NCBI GenBank assembly: GCA_013399015.1
Contig: VWZX01007020.1
Location: 4,154,109-4,218,108, forward strand
Source: Galbula dea
Lineage: Eukaryota; Chordata; Aves; Piciformes; Galbulidae
Direction: 5' to 3'
DNA length: 64,000 nucleotides
The position numbers were made by a program, and so were the translations under genes. Below are positions 38,201 to 52,196 of this stretch, one piece after another. The notes beneath the pieces are model-generated. The model did not search any database and was not told where the DNA came from. It saw nothing but the letters and a program-made list of their open reading frames with translations. Every line of letters starts with the position of its first letter. Positions within the stretch are counted from its first letter, which is position 1.

Positions 38201-41200
38201 AAATTCTTTGAGTCAGGAGAGTAAATTATCCATTCAATTTTCAAGGTATCTATATGAAGATGTGGCCTTTTTCTCGTGACAAAGTGGTAACATGGAGTGT
38301 TCATTCAAAATGAAAATGACTAACTTGCCAAAAGATTTTTCTTTAGCCAGAATTTTATGCTTGGAAATACGTATTTTAATCCTGCTCCGTAAAAACGTAC
38401 TGCCATACGTAAGTGTTTAACATCACATTTGTAGGAATTTGATCCATTTTAACACATAGTAAATTAGTTACATAAAGGTTGCTTGCTTTATGCTACTCTG
38501 TCTGTTTCTCGTACTCTGCCTGTCTGACATTCTGCTCTGCTCATATGTTCTGTGCCTGACATATAAATACAGGCATTCATGATGAGAAAAGTAGGACCAC
38601 CCTACAGTATTCTGCTTTTACTCCTTTTTATTTTTTCTTTAAAAAAAAACAACCCAAGAATCCTGTATTTTGGCTTCCAAATAAATCAAGAAAAAATAAA
38701 GATGCTAGGAATTAATTTGCAGATGATAGGGAATATGTGCCTGTATGGATTTACAGCACAAATCTCTTCATTTGTATGGAGTTACAAGGCTCATGTCATA
38801 TTTCAGGGTCAGCTCAAAGAGAAGAACAATGAGTTTGTTTTTAACACAGCAATTCTATAAGAAGTAGAGACAAGTTTCCCAGGTGATCAAAGTACATTTT
38901 AGACCAGCTGACTTTAGGAGCTAATATTAATTTGGGGGGGATCTGGGTCAGATATGAAAGGATTTAATCCCCACATAGCTAATCCTCCCAAGACCTAATT
39001 TAAACAGAGACTGATCTGTCAATTACAGCACTGCTTTACCACATAGTAGAACTTCTGAATTACTGAGGCTTAATTTAGCTTGAAAATTTATTAAAGTACT
39101 CTGCTATTAGTTCAGATAAAATGGAAGCAAATGACTGAATTGACAAAGGACAAGTCTAAGTTGTTTCTCCCATCATTGAGGATAGATTCCTTTAATTTGA
39201 ATGTTGTCAGGGGAGCTTGTTTAGGGGTGGATCTTGGTGGTGGTTTTGTGCATTGTTTTGTCAAATGTGACCAAAAATGCAGATTCAAGATTGACCAGAA
39301 TCAGATTGACCAAAACAGCTTGTTTGAGCAAAACCAGAACATTATGGTTATTAATTTTTAAGGGTTTACTCAGCCCAAAGTGTCTGTTATTTGTGTAACT
39401 CTTCTGCAGGAGTCTGAGAAGTCAAAGAATGAGAAGAAACCTTGGTAAGAGCTGAGCTGTGGAATTGGTCCCACAAATCACAGAAAACATTCTAATTCAG
39501 TTATAAAATGTCCAAATTTGGTTAAAATTCATAACTTTTGTGTCCCATTCCACACAACAAATGTTTGGCCAGACTCTGTAGCGATAACATAGCAGTGTTT
39601 TAACAGCATTAGAGAAGACAATAATCGAAGCAGCCACACTAAATTGCCGGAAGTTTTGTATTCATTAATAAATATGGCTCAGTTTTGGCTGATTAAATGT
39701 GAAAGTAATTTATCCAATTGAAATGCTCAGTCTTTTGCCAAGACTTGTTGTGTGTGTGGATTAATCAAGAGTATAAGGCATACTAAGATGGGAATCTCTG
39801 CAAGGTTTGTGGTAATGTTTCTAATTTCTGACCCCTACTTGCTTCCCCTAGTTTTGCTGCTGCTGGGTGTAAGGACATTTTCAAAAGAGAAGAGAAGTGT
39901 GCAGGATTGCTTTCTCAACCTCTTGGTGTACTCAGCCTTCTGAGTCCTCATTGTCTTCTGCTTCTGCATCACTCTTTGTAACATTCACTTTCTCTGAAAA
40001 AATCCCAGCCTGGCTGCCATACTTCAGTTCTCCTTGGTCACCTTCATGTTGGGTGTTTATCAAATTCCCCTTCAAAGCAGTGTTAAGGTTCCTGTTGATT
40101 CCAGTAGGTGCTGGAGCAGATCTTTGTGCTATACCACCCCATTTGCTTTATCTTGGCAGGTTAGTCAGGGTCTTTGCACTTCTCTATCTCCGATAGCTTC
40201 TGAAGGATGCCTACCCATCTTTTGGTGTCTGTTCTGTGCTTTTCTCCTCATGACCACCTGTGAATGCCCCCCTGGAACTAAAAGGTCTCAAAAATGTAGC
40301 CAAAATATTGGTCAATGACAAAGGGCTGCGTAGCTGAGAGGGTACTGGGATGCATGAGGGCCACTGAGCTCTGGTGCCTGGAGGCACCAAGAGGCTTTTT
40401 CCTGCTAATATGATGCAGCAGCTTGGCTGTTGCCACAGGCAGGCCAGAAGAGTGATAAGACGATCAGTGAATAAGTTTACCAGGTAAAGCTAATGAAGTC
40501 TTCTCTATGTCCTGGGATAACTGACACCCTGCTCTCTACCAAGTGGATCAGAGCTTGACTATGGGATGAGGGCATAGTATCTCTGCCAAATCAGGGCAAC
40601 CAGACACTGTGCATGGCCTCACAGGGCAGCGTTCACCCTGGGGCACAAAAGGTCTCTCCTCAGGGCCATCAGGAGTTTGATGGGGAGAGCATGCATTGCT
40701 CAAATTTGCTCTGAGCATCCCTCAGCCAAATACACCCTTCTGGTCAAGTACTTGCTATTTGTGTGCAAGAATGTAAAAATTGCTGTGTCAGTCCTTTTTT
40801 CCTTCCTTCTTCTTCATACTTAGCTGTCTGTTCTGAAGTTTAAGGCGCTGTAGCCAGTTTAATAAAATATGACAGTGAAGATTCAGGCTTGCCTATGTTA
40901 CAGTTCATTGCTTTTACTTAGCACTAGAGACTTCCTGTGGCTGTTAAACAGATAAAGGACAGAGTGGCTCTGTAGCCAAAGGCATCTTTCTGTATTATCC
41001 TGTAGTTTCTTAAGCTTTTTCCTACACGTAATTACTAAAAAAAGGCACTGCTGGTAAAAGCTACTTTAACATTTATAGTAATATAAGACACCAATAATAA
41101 AGGGCTTTGTTATACAGGAATAAACAGAGTTGGTTTTCTTTGTTTTGTTCTGCTTCCTTCAAGAGCCTTTAGATAATTTTGGGACAGAGGTTAAGAAAAG

Positions 41201-44200
41201 CTCTGAACATTACTTTCCCTTTAGTCCTTAGATGTCTCAGCTGACTCTACGCTTTGTTTTCATGCTGAAGGGAAAAAATATTTTCCTGGCAGGTTGAGAA
41301 TGATTTTTCCATTAATCTTTTCTTTTGGAGCCAAGATTCATTTTTCACGGAGATCTGATGTGACATAATTCTGTACCTGGAATTTCACACTGAAGAGCGT
41401 GGAAAAAACATTCTCACCACAGCAAGCACTCACAACTGGGTTACAAACCCTCTAGCAAAGTTGAGAAGCCAGAAGTGCAATTTAAAAAGGGGACAGGAAG
41501 GGAATATGGGGCATAGTCATTTCGCATAGGGAGGAAAGCTCAGAAATGTCATGCTGTTTATGAAAGCCTTTCAAAGATAAACTGATAGACTATGGTATGT
41601 AGTGACACAGGCCAACAGTTCTCTTGCTTGAAAGTTATCTCAGCAGTTAGAAATCCTATTAATTAAAAAAACCCACACATCAGGGCAGAATCTAAGTGTA
41701 AATGCGAGGAGCAATAAAAATGTTTCAGATTAATGCAATTCAAAGCAGAACAGAAATTGCTTCTGCAATTAAATACACATGTACATAATCTTGGATTTAT
41801 GAAAGTTGATAGAATCCACCCATCTCCCTGTTTTTGGCTTATCAGTGTTTCAACATTTAAAGTGTTTTCTTCAAAGCCCAGAGCTGGAGATGCTCCAGGC
41901 AGTTTAATTGTCCAGATGTGGACTGGATTTCCTAAACACTTGCAGCATGGGGAAGACATGTTGGGTTTTGCTTGGAAGCCAATGAAAAGAAGAGAAATAT
42001 TTTCAAATTCTGACTTGGTTTTCAAAAGGACTTACTGGAATGTGTTTTGAAAAATTCCCAGGCCTCAACAAATACATCTGTCTCGATATACATCTAATCA
42101 TAGCTCTGCACTGAATTTGTCTGTGGCTGCCTGTGCTTTCACAAGACACATCCATTCCCGAGTTGCTTTTGTACCCATGGTAAAGCAAACTAACCTAACT
42201 ATTCTAAGGATTTCCATTACAATACGAGATGGTTGCATTTCTTCTTAAGCCTGATAAAGGTCAACAATGTGTTTCTTGGTACTAAAAAATCCCCCAAAAA
42301 TACTCGAATAGGAGATAGATTCAAAGAAAAAGGTCCTTCTGTCAAATATATTTTCCATCACGAGGAAATTTCTTGGTCACAATATTGTACAGCTAGTGCT
42401 CACCTGAAGTGCAGTTAACCAAAATCATCTTTTTCCTCCATGGCAGTCATTTGATTTCTCCCAAGAGCAAACTAGATGTAATGCACTTCATGCTCTAGTG
42501 CTGTGTTGCTGTTGCAGTATCTCACCCCTGTAGGAAGGAACCAGAAAAGGCTGGCAGTTCTTATCTTTTTGATAGTGCTCTTGCGGCATCTGTCCTACTA
42601 GAAAGACTTATTTTGTGGAAAGCATATTGACTGAAATGGGATTCCAGAAATACTCTAATGACAGGAACTGATTTTTCAGATCAGTTTGAATTTTCAGCTT
42701 TATATTAGTTTATCTCCCAAAGAAAGGCTAAACAACTGTAGAAGCCAATCCCCACCATTTAGCCCTAACACATGCATAATATCTGTTCAATCTGCCATCA
42801 CACATTGCTTCATTTAATGTTTCATTTAGTATGTTTTCAGCCCACAGGGCAAAACGAGCCTTGGTGAAAGTGAATGCCATCCTCTGAAACTCAATTTCTA
42901 CCTGCATACAACATACCTGAGCTTGGCCTGATATTTCTAGTGACTGCAGCTCATTTTCAGAGGTTTAGTCGACTGAGGCAGCCAGGAGGGTGCTGGTGAA
43001 TTCCCAGGGTGTTGGTACTTAATGTACTGAAGGTGTTTGTATAGGGCTCGCATGGGATTGCTTAATCATCTCATAGACAGCTACCAAATAAGGAATGTGG
43101 AAGACATTACTTGTGAGACTCTTTTGATCATAACTATATTTTTGAGCTAGTATGCCTCAGCTATATTGAAGAAATACAGAAATTATTGGTTTGTGTTCCA
43201 TTATCACCTATACAGGTAGTATTTTATGGTGATGGAATAGAGGAAAAGCTACTAGCAACAACAGCTGTTTCCTGTTTCCAAATACCTACTGCTAGGTGAG
43301 ATGTTTCAGGTGTTGAAGGGCTGTGAGCTGTATAACTGCAAACAACCATAAATGTTGTGTGCAGTGCCTTTGTGTGAAGCTAACTTTAGAGAATATGCAC
43401 TGAGTCATGCTCTTCATCTAATGCTGAAGTCCTACATGCTGCTTCCCTCTCCTGAGGAGCTCATGCTCACAGTGGGGATGCTGCTGGAAATTCTCCATCT
43501 GTATACTCAGCACAGGGCCCAACTAAGCTCCCCCATCTACCCCAGCTGAGAGAAGCAGACACTTCCTACATATGAGTAATGAAAATGCTTTTCTTACATT
43601 AAATATTCTAATAAATCTCAGCCCCCTTTACTGCATGCCGTGGGCTCCATGTAGGCTTACTACGCTTTATTTGTATGACTCTCTGCCCAACTATTTCTGA
43701 GAATCCTAAGTGTGAAAACAAATAGAAAAGTTATGTGTAAGGAAAAACCTACTGCCTGTGTTTGAAATCACTTCCCAAATCTGTGGCTGGCTAAACCTCA
43801 CCCTGATGTTATTGTGTGGTTATGGGTTTTGGATGTTCTTTTTGCTGGAAGCAGTGAAACCAATATGCACCCGTTCCACAGGAGATCTGCTAAAGGAAAA
43901 AACAACTGCGTGCTGCTGTTGAATGTAAAAGTCAAAACAGAGATGGGAGCCTCTTTTGGCAAAATCCACCAACCTCCATCAGTTTTACAATGAGCAGGAA
44001 AAGGCTGATGAACTTTTGTAACATTGCAACCCAGAATAGGGCCATAACACACAAAAATAGTAGGAAGCAAGACAACTGTTATTCAGTAGTCATTTTCCTC
44101 TCTCCCCTTCTGTCTGTCCTCAATCTTTAAACCTTTCAATTTTCCTTTCTCTTTTAGCTTTCAATCTTCTTCAGGCTACTTTTATATACCATATGGGCAA

Positions 44201-47200
44201 AAAGAAGGCAATTTTGCTTTTTTCACTGAAAGAGCTGGCACTCTGCTGGGATTGACCAGGGAGCCACCTGAGCAACATGCTTGCATTGGAAGGTATTGTT
44301 ATAAAGTTAATTACAGGCTCTTTGGTTTCATGAAGATCTTTTAGCTAAGCTATAAAACAGAGGTTATAGCTACTTAGGATACTTAAAAATCCTTCACCTT
44401 GACAACACTACTCTGATCAAATGTCAATACTTATTTTCAGGGATACTGTTGTAAATCATTGCATTCAGTTAATAGGAGGGTGTTACAAGCTACATTTGAC
44501 ATGAGGAATGCCAACATTGCAGTGGCAGGTGACAAAATGCCTCCTGCATAAAATATTTATGTTACAAAAATAGTGCTATGCCAAGCTCGTCTGCATTAGC
44601 AACCCTCTAGCAAACGTACTCAGGTGCTGTGAAAATATAATGACCAGCAGTGGGCAGCACTCATGAACTGAACGATGTTTCTCCCATTTGCAGTTCCCCA
44701 TCCCAGCTTCATAAGGGTCTTCGGTTTCATTCACTGCCTTCTCTAGCTATCTTCCTTTCAGTAGTATGTTTTCTTCCAGATCCTCTTTTTATTCATCCAT
44801 ATTGACTGTCACCTCAGTACCTGTGCCCTACCCTACAACTTGCCTGTGACCACAAGCTGGATTCATCCAGTTGTGGCAAACTGGTTTTGTCCTCAGGAGG
44901 TGGGCATCTCCTCGTGCCCCTGCAAGATCCCCATACAAGCACCTGGTGCTGTAGACCTGACCCATATTCCTTCTCTCTCTGCAGGTCCAAGAGGAGAAAA
45001 CACCTCTTGCAGGCCCTGGGCTGAGAGACACACTTCAGGGTCCTGGGCAGGGCACAGGGATTCAGTATATTCTTACTTCCTCTGGCAACTGAGAGAGATG
45101 TCTTAGGACAGTTTCCATAGCTGAATCTTTCCTTGTGTTGTAGCTGTTGTAAGTGCTTTTGAAACAACATCTTCCTGCCCTGTGTGAATGCCCACCACCC
45201 TTTGGCTGTGAGCTCGTCCTTTCTTCCCTCTTCCTAGTCCACATTCCTTGGCAGCCTCTATACATTTAAAATTCTGAGGTGAATTAATGTAGACAATAAC
45301 TATGGGGAAAATAGTGACCTATTAATTTTGTGAACCAGTTCTTCGGTCTGTTCAATTTGTCTAGTTGATGCAATCTGCTTTGGCACTCCCTTTTCACAAC
45401 AAAAGCAACAACAGCCTTAATGCTCAAGCAGTCTGTGTTGCCCTTATTTCATAGCTACTGTCACAAGCAACTCTAACGCTTTTAGTATTTGATGATGTGA
45501 CACTTCACTGTGGCAAGAAGTGTTTGTTTCTTCCAAAGTTTGCAAGTGTATCTTGAAATCTTTTTTGCAAAGATTTTGGTTGATGTTGATAGTCTCATTG
45601 CGTAGGGAACCAGGCCAGCAAAAGGGCAGAGGAAAACAGGAAGTCTGAATGAAATCAGGCTGGAATTTTGGTGTAGAGACCCCTGTTATACAAATTATCT
45701 CACAATTTGGTAAGAAAATGAAGACCTGTGAAATTTATATCTTGTTTATTTGTTAAAATTCTGCTTGTTAAGCTGCTTCATTTTTTAAAAATGAAATGTT
45801 GTGCCATAGTTGCTAGAATGGCATGTTTGAAGGAGTTGAAATACTAAACGGTAATTTTGGGTAGGATGACTTTTCAGGTAACCTCTCCATTTTAATTCAC
45901 AGTCTCACTGTAGAATAAGAAATTCTCCAGTTTCTTACCCCAAAGACTTTAGGGGTAGGATTCTTGATTTCTTAAATTCCACATGTGCTGTTGGATGGAG
46001 TCTCCAACCTGCCTTAGAATTCTGTTTTCCCCAAAAGCTACTTGTATATTTGTTGGAGCTGAGACTGTTTCTCTGTTGTTCCTGAAGCGCTGATACTTGC
46101 TCTCTGTTTGTACAGATTTGCTGTACTTTTATTTCCTTATAATGTTTGTCTTTTTGCTTTAGTCTTTGTTGCTTAGGCTCAGGGTTTCCTTTCTTTACTG
46201 ACTTGTAAATATGGTTATTCTAGTACATCATCTCAGCTAGAAACACAAAGATATACACATGTGCAGATGCACACACATGTACGTGTACACAAGTGGTCTA
46301 GAATATATGATTCAATGCCTATGCCTTTTGCCCCTCACATCCCTGGCTGCAGTTTGCAGCAGTTCAGCTGATGGATTGTGCCCTGGTGGAAGACTCAAAA
46401 CAGCTTTTTCAGCTACTGTCCTCCAATAAGTTCCTAGTCAGACTTTCAATTTTGCTGTCTCTTCAGTAATATGGTTTAACTCCAGGACAACCCTGAGACT
46501 GTGGGTTTCTTTGATGTTCCAGGAAATGCTACTCACCATGGCCTCTTTTGTTTCTGTATTCATCTCTGTCTGTTTAAAATTAGGCTTTTGGTTCTGTATC
46601 CTCTACAAATGCGTAACTGCTTATACATCTGCAGGGTCTTTGCCAGGCTTCCCAAACAAATCTCAGAGCAGGGACGCTGTCTTTAAGCACACACCACCTC
46701 TACTTCTGCTTGGTATTTGCATCTGAAAGAGTCCACCTCAAAGAAGTGTCACTCCAGGGCAGGAATCACACTGTCCCCCCTGTGTCCATGACTCCCCAAA
46801 TTTACAGGCATGTGCTGTATTACAAATCTGGGTGTAGGACAATGTGTACTGGATGCGATCATGTGGCAAACCTTAAGCTGAACTTATTTCCAGGGTCTCT
46901 GATATACTAGCTTGGATCTGAATACAAATAGCTGTGTCATTTATTCATATATATTTATCCCAGGGAAATACCACCTGGTACACCTTCAAAGGGCTGTGGA
47001 GATCACTCCAAAGCAGTGGGAGTCAGGCACTCAGCATCTCTGTAGATCTGGACCATTAAGGGCATAATACAGAGTTATTAGCAGATAATCCACACAGCAC
47101 CATCTTGAAGACAAGTGGTCTGTTACCAGAGAGGTTCATTCACCTCAAAGCCACTGAGGAAGCGTATTTAATGCCAAATTTCAGTGCATGAAAAGATTTA

Positions 47201-50200
47201 GGATCTCTCCAGTGCTGGGAAACGGTGCTGAGGATTTCTCTGGAGGCTCCAGCCCTTGCACAGCCGGACACACTCCGTTCTGCTGCTCCCCTCTGCTGTT
47301 CAGCGCAGAAAACAGCACGCTCTGAGCTGAGCATCCTTTTCCAATTTCAAGAATAATTTCTTTTCAGATCTTTTTCTTCTTCTTTTTTTTTTTTTTGACC
47401 AAATCTGGGAGGGGGATGGGAAGGGAAAGGAGCCTATCTGCAACTGGATGTGTTTATTGAGCTTGGCAGCTGGCTCCAGATGCAAAATGGAATAATGCTG
47501 ATTTCCTACACACAGTAATTCTCCTTTTTGGCCTTTTTTATAGATAAAGAAGAAAAATGGTAATTTGCTGGAAAAGCAGAATAAATGGGACACAAAACCA
47601 GAATTGTGGCAGGAGATATACTGGCTACATGGAGATAGGCTGAGGCAAAGAATCTTTACAGGTTTAGAGTCAAGGTCAAATGAAGGCTGTGATTCAAGTT
47701 CATATTTAAAAATATTATCACGTTAACAAGTCTTGTTTTTTCAGGAAGTCACCTCCTTCTAAATGGGAATCTCAGAGTAGGGACTTTATGGATTTAGATT
47801 GGACTGCAAATAAAATAAATTTGGAACCAACTCTTCTTCACCCTTCTCCCCAAAATCCCTTTCAAATTGCTTATCTTTGAAATTTCAGATTTCAATTTAA
47901 TTCAAATAGCAAGCAGAGTAAATGAAAAGGCATTGCAACTTTATATAATTATAAATTCTAAAGTGACATCCTCAGAATTCTTAAGCCTGCCAGTTTAAGC
48001 AACTGTTGCTCATATAGAATTAATCATCTAGATTATATTGAGTTGAATTTCTTTCTTCAAACCCTGCTGCCAAGTCAATCTTTATATTTAAAAAGAAACA
48101 AACAAACAAAATCTCCACTCATTTTGCTCTGTGCTCCTGTTATGAGTAAACAAAACACACAGCACAAAGACTTCGTTTGCTATCTTCTTTTATCTTTTTG
48201 CTGGATCAGCCATAACCTACTGCATTTTTCTAAAGCCTGACTAGCTAGTTTGCCAGTTCTGCACAATGGGCCAGTATTTCTGCAGTTCCTGGCTGCCTTC
48301 ACTCTTTGTCCTGTTTTGTCAGGAGTAATGCTGGTAAACTCAGGGGGGACTCAGATGTAAAAAGGTGGTACATCCTCTGATTAAACCCCTTCAGGAGGGT
48401 TGGAAATAGTGTGATGGCATTTGGACTCTGCCCACTCTTAAATATGCAAGACAGTTACAGCTTGGGCAGTCTGATATTCCTGCATGAAACGCAGTGCATT
48501 CCTGTTTTCAGCAAATAACTGCAGGGAACTGAGGGTCTCCTCCAGCTGCTGAGTCAGCTGGTGAGGGAGCAGGCAGGTGAGACGTTAACTTCTGTGTTCA
48601 AGTGCTGTGTCTTTTGTGGCACCTGGTCAATTTACTTTATTTTACGAAGGTAGGGGGGAAATAAGGGTCCCCGAGATTGCAGAAGCTGTGGAAGTACATA
48701 GATTTCCATGTCACACTGAGGGCCGTTCTTCACAGAGGGAGAGATTATGATTTGAGCCTGCTCTAATTCCTGCACTAGCCTCTAAAGTGTCTGCACCATG
48801 ATATTTAACTCTTTCAGAAACAAAGTGAACTTGGTCAAATCGAACTAGTTTAACTCCAAATAGGAGCATCCCTATGGGAATTTAATGTAGCTAAACAAAT
48901 TGTCTGCAATTTCACATTTTTGATAAATCTGGATGGATTTTCCCATATATCCTGGCATCCATACGATGTGAATATGGCAGATCTAGGGAACATTTTGCTT
49001 CTTGAGGGCCCAGAAGGCCTTTCCAAAACATTTAGTGGACCAGAACTTTAATGTGAACAATCAGTAGAGCAAAGAATTAATAACAACATGGCCACAGGCT
49101 GTAACAAATGGAGTAATGTATTTTATACTCCCAGGTTTCAGGTATTCCATGATGCATTACTCAGAGTGAAGATCAGAATCAGGTTTGTTCTTTGAAAACA
49201 CAGATTGCTGGAAGCCATGTGAGTATAGATTGACAGGAATCTATTAATTAATGTAGGCTGAATCTTGTCTTTGTCAAAAGTTGCAGTCAGCATAATGACA
49301 AAAACTGTGCCTGCTGATGGCACATGTTGAAAATGGAGGATACAACCTCTCCTTCCTTCTCAAATCATAACACTGCCTTAAAGTCAGTATAGCAGGGGTT
49401 GATTTCATTTGTTTTCAACCTTCTGAGTTTCACATATTCAAGCTTTTCTGAGCTGCAGATCAAAAGAGAGATAATTCCAGTACAAACTTTGTAATCCCAT
49501 GATTTCAAGAGCAGAAGCTTTAAGTAAATCCCCAAATTTTTGTGTGAAAATTGCAATTCTGTATCTGCCTGCATTCTAAACAAACCTTCCCAAAATATTT
49601 GATTTAGATAGTTTATCATTCCTTATTACCTACCTAGTACTGACAGTGGCTGTAAACCCCCTAGAAATCGTGGCATTTCCATTTATTTCCATGTTCAGGT
49701 TGTACGACTTGCTCATGACATGAAAATACCATAGAAGTACAAAGTAATTATTATCATTATGTAACTCCTTAGCACCCAGGAGCAGAATTAGCAATTTGAA
49801 TGGTGCCTATAAGAAAACTAGAATACATTTCAGTAAGCCTGTCATTTTTGATCTCTTAAGTAATCTTAAATAAAATTGCACTGGCTTAGTCAGTGTAGAA
49901 AAAAAAAAAGCAAGTTCTTATAATCTTCACTGTGATGGTAATACATGTATTCCTTCATTTAAATGAAATCTCTGCACAGCACCTGGAATTTTACAGAGAA
50001 ATCCTGCACTGGGGATTTGTATGCAGTACACTTGCATATGAAATGTCAAAATCACATGGACAAGGACAGCAGTGAAATTTAAAAGGTGATGGATAAGACA
50101 GATGGCTGAGCAGAAGTGGTCTGCATTGCCATGGAGGAAAGCCTGATGCCATCCTCAGCAGTCAGTGCTTGAGCTTGCAAAAGTCTGGCTGCTATGGAAG

Positions 50201-51410
50201 AATCTGAGCCAACCCTGGGTGTTGCAATATGCCATTTTTCCAAGAAACAGACTGATGTACAGTGTGTACTATTTTTTGTTTTCTTGAGGGAGGAGGGGAG
50301 AATGATCTATGGATTTGGGGCTGTCATTTGACTTGGAATTCTGTCTTATCAAGGCATTTATTGACATCTAGGAAAGTTTCTTTAAAATAGAGATGATATT
50401 GTGAATATTGGCATGTTTTCCTTGGAAATTACTCTTTTCCACCCCAGGGAGAGCAGCAAACCACTATTTGTACAGAATCCGGTACTTTATACTCGCTGAT
50501 CTGTGTTTAATTGGTGAGAAAGGTTCCTTATTCCTTCTTAGAGTCTGATAACAGTATTGATCTCTGCTTTTCAGGGAGTTTCACTACACTTTGTGGGCTT
50601 GTCTTTATGAAGGGACTGCACTCCCAAGTGGTTCATGCAACAACCAGTTAGATCTGATGCTCACACTGTGATTGGGGTTCACATTGGCTCAGGCTTGAGG
50701 CTGCCTCTGATAATAAATGGGACTGGGAAGGAGGCAGTCTGGGAGCCTGGAGTTCTGGGTTTGGAGTAATTGATGAACAACACAGACAACCAATATTGAA
50801 ACAAAGTGAGAATATTCACTGAAAAGAAATGTGAAAGCTTCCTGTCTTCTAGGGCTGAAATTCTTTGGAAATATGAAGATCTACCAGGGAGAGTTTAAAC
50901 AGGGACTTAGTCTGTAACTGACAGCATTGTGAAAATTGTGAAAGTGCCAAAATAAACATAGTTAAACCAAACTAGTCTAATTTCTGACCGTTGTTTTTTC
51001 TGAAGCATTTGATGATTGTCAAAGTTTCCATTTAATTTAAGAGAATGCTGTTAGATGTGAAACTGTATTACAGGCATTTAGGTGGTACTGGCAGCCCATG
51101 AAATGTGAGCAATAGGTTTTTAAGTGGCAAACCAAAGGGATAGTGAAAGCACAGAGAAATATGGCAACCCTAAGGGTGTCATAGCAGTGCTGAGGGTGAC
51201 AAAGGGGACCCAGCATAGCAGCATGTGGAGCAAACACCAGCAAATGGGATGTGGGTTCATTTTCAGTTGGTTTGGAGCATCCAAACTAGTGTGGTTTCAG
51301 AAGCAAGGATCTTTCAGTACTGGGTGAACAGCTGTAGGGAGAAATAGTTGAATTGTACAGTGGTAGTTAAAAACCCTCTGGGAGTCTGATAAAGCTAGTA
51401 TTAGTTCTGA
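35201..51410. other. non-coding DNA, no gene seen
   Basis: This 16-kb stretch holds the longest open frame of the window: minus strand, 37059-37556, 165 codons. It has no recognisable domain and is low in charged residues, and its length is close to chance expectation. Frames at 44814-45170 (118 codons, minus) and 41663-42025 (120 codons, minus) are equally unsupported. A 14-base T run lies at 47383-47396 and an A run near 49900-49910. A slightly CpG-richer patch lies at about 47160-47330. One old-repeat trace is listed separately at 46985-47060. Confidence 0.7.
46985..47060 (+). repeat. possible ancient amniote interspersed repeat remnant
   Basis: The words GCAGTGGGAGTCAGGCACTC, AGCATCTCTGTAG and ATCTGGACCATTAAG match, with divergence, the old amniote pattern 'agtgggagttaggcacctaaatacctttgaggatctgggcct'. 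That pattern is found in ancient LINE-derived repeats of reptiles and birds. The ends are not defined, and the family name cannot be settled without a repeat-library search. Confidence 0.45.
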
Positions 51411-51482
51411 TGTAGGGCTATCGGTTGGACTAGATGATCTTGAGGGTCCTTTCCAACCATAATGATTCTGTGATTCTGTGAC
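51411..51482 (+). mobile_element. CR1 LINE 3' tail (72 bp)
   Basis: Only the last part of the CR1 3' UTR remains: the hairpin arms GGTTGGA (51423-51429) and TCCAACC (51452-51458), followed by ATAATG and two ATTCTGTG octamers. It differs from the corresponding 3' end of the copy at 28236-28697 by about one base, so both belong to the same subfamily. Very short 3' fragments like this result from early termination of target-primed reverse transcription. Confidence 0.95.
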
Positions 51483-52112
51483 AGATAGGAGAGAGAAAAG
51501 CCATATGCTAGAGAGATAGGGGTGGAAATGACATAAACAGCAACTCAGCAGTATTTCCTTATGTTGCTTGGGTCTTGACCATTATAGCTGACGTCACTCC
51601 AGTCCAATTTCTGGACTGCAAGATGTAAAACCTTAACCCTTGTTTAGGACCCTGAATCTTAATCCTTCTCCAGGGGTAGATCCTGCAAAGGGAAGATTCT
51701 GGGTTGGAGGATGTTTCTCTTCCCTTGTTTTGGCAGAAGAGAGAAGACTTTGTCTAAGAGCAGCCCCCAGTCTTGGTTGTGGACTTTTTTTTAGGAGATA
51801 CTTATTGCAAAAAGAGGAAAAGGGTGTCCTCCTTCCATTTCAGCCTATTCTCTCCTGGAGTAGGAGCCCAGGTAAATCCAATTCAGAGTCCAGGAGAAAG
51901 AATAGACTAGAGGAGGTGATGTCTCTTTTGCAGAAGAGGGGATGCTGGCACAGAAAGCCCTTTGAGGCCCAAATCTGGCCAGTGGCTGTGATTCTCCCAT
52001 TGGAAATTCTAGAAAACATGCAGCTTCAACAGGGAAATTGATGCTTCAGATGGGGGTGTGGAAAAGCAAGCTGAGAGAAAAACTAATTACAAATGGCATG
52101 GAATCATTCAAT
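51483..52112. other. 630-bp spacer between two CR1 tails, no supported gene
   Basis: This interval lies between two forward CR1 tails of the same subfamily. It contains a plus-strand frame of 133 codons (51640-52041, GTG/ATG-independent reading) without a recognisable domain. I see no repeat family in it. It may be host DNA that received two independent insertions, which is the simplest reading since the two tails differ in length and sequence. Confidence 0.6.
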
Positions 52113-52196
52113 AGGGATAAGAGTAGTGTAGGGCTATCAGTTGGACTAGATGATCTTGAGGGTCCTTTCCAACCATAATGATTCTGTGATTCAGTG
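52113..52196 (+). mobile_element. CR1 LINE 3' tail (84 bp)
   Basis: This copy starts just after the position of the ORF2 stop seen in the 28-kb copy (AGGGATAAGAGTAGTGTAGG) and continues through the same 3' UTR and hairpin to a tail reading ATTCTGTGATTCAGTG. One base of the left hairpin arm is changed (AGTTGGA), which removes the outermost pair, and the second octamer carries one substitution. It is the same subfamily as 28236-28697 and 51411-51482. Confidence 0.95.

Noticed and set aside
44814..45265. Cluster of overlapping frames on both strands in slightly G+C-richer DNA (up to 118 codons)
   Set aside because: Frames exist equally on both strands, which is typical of locally stop-poor sequence. 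No domain is recognised and there is no repeat or promoter signature.
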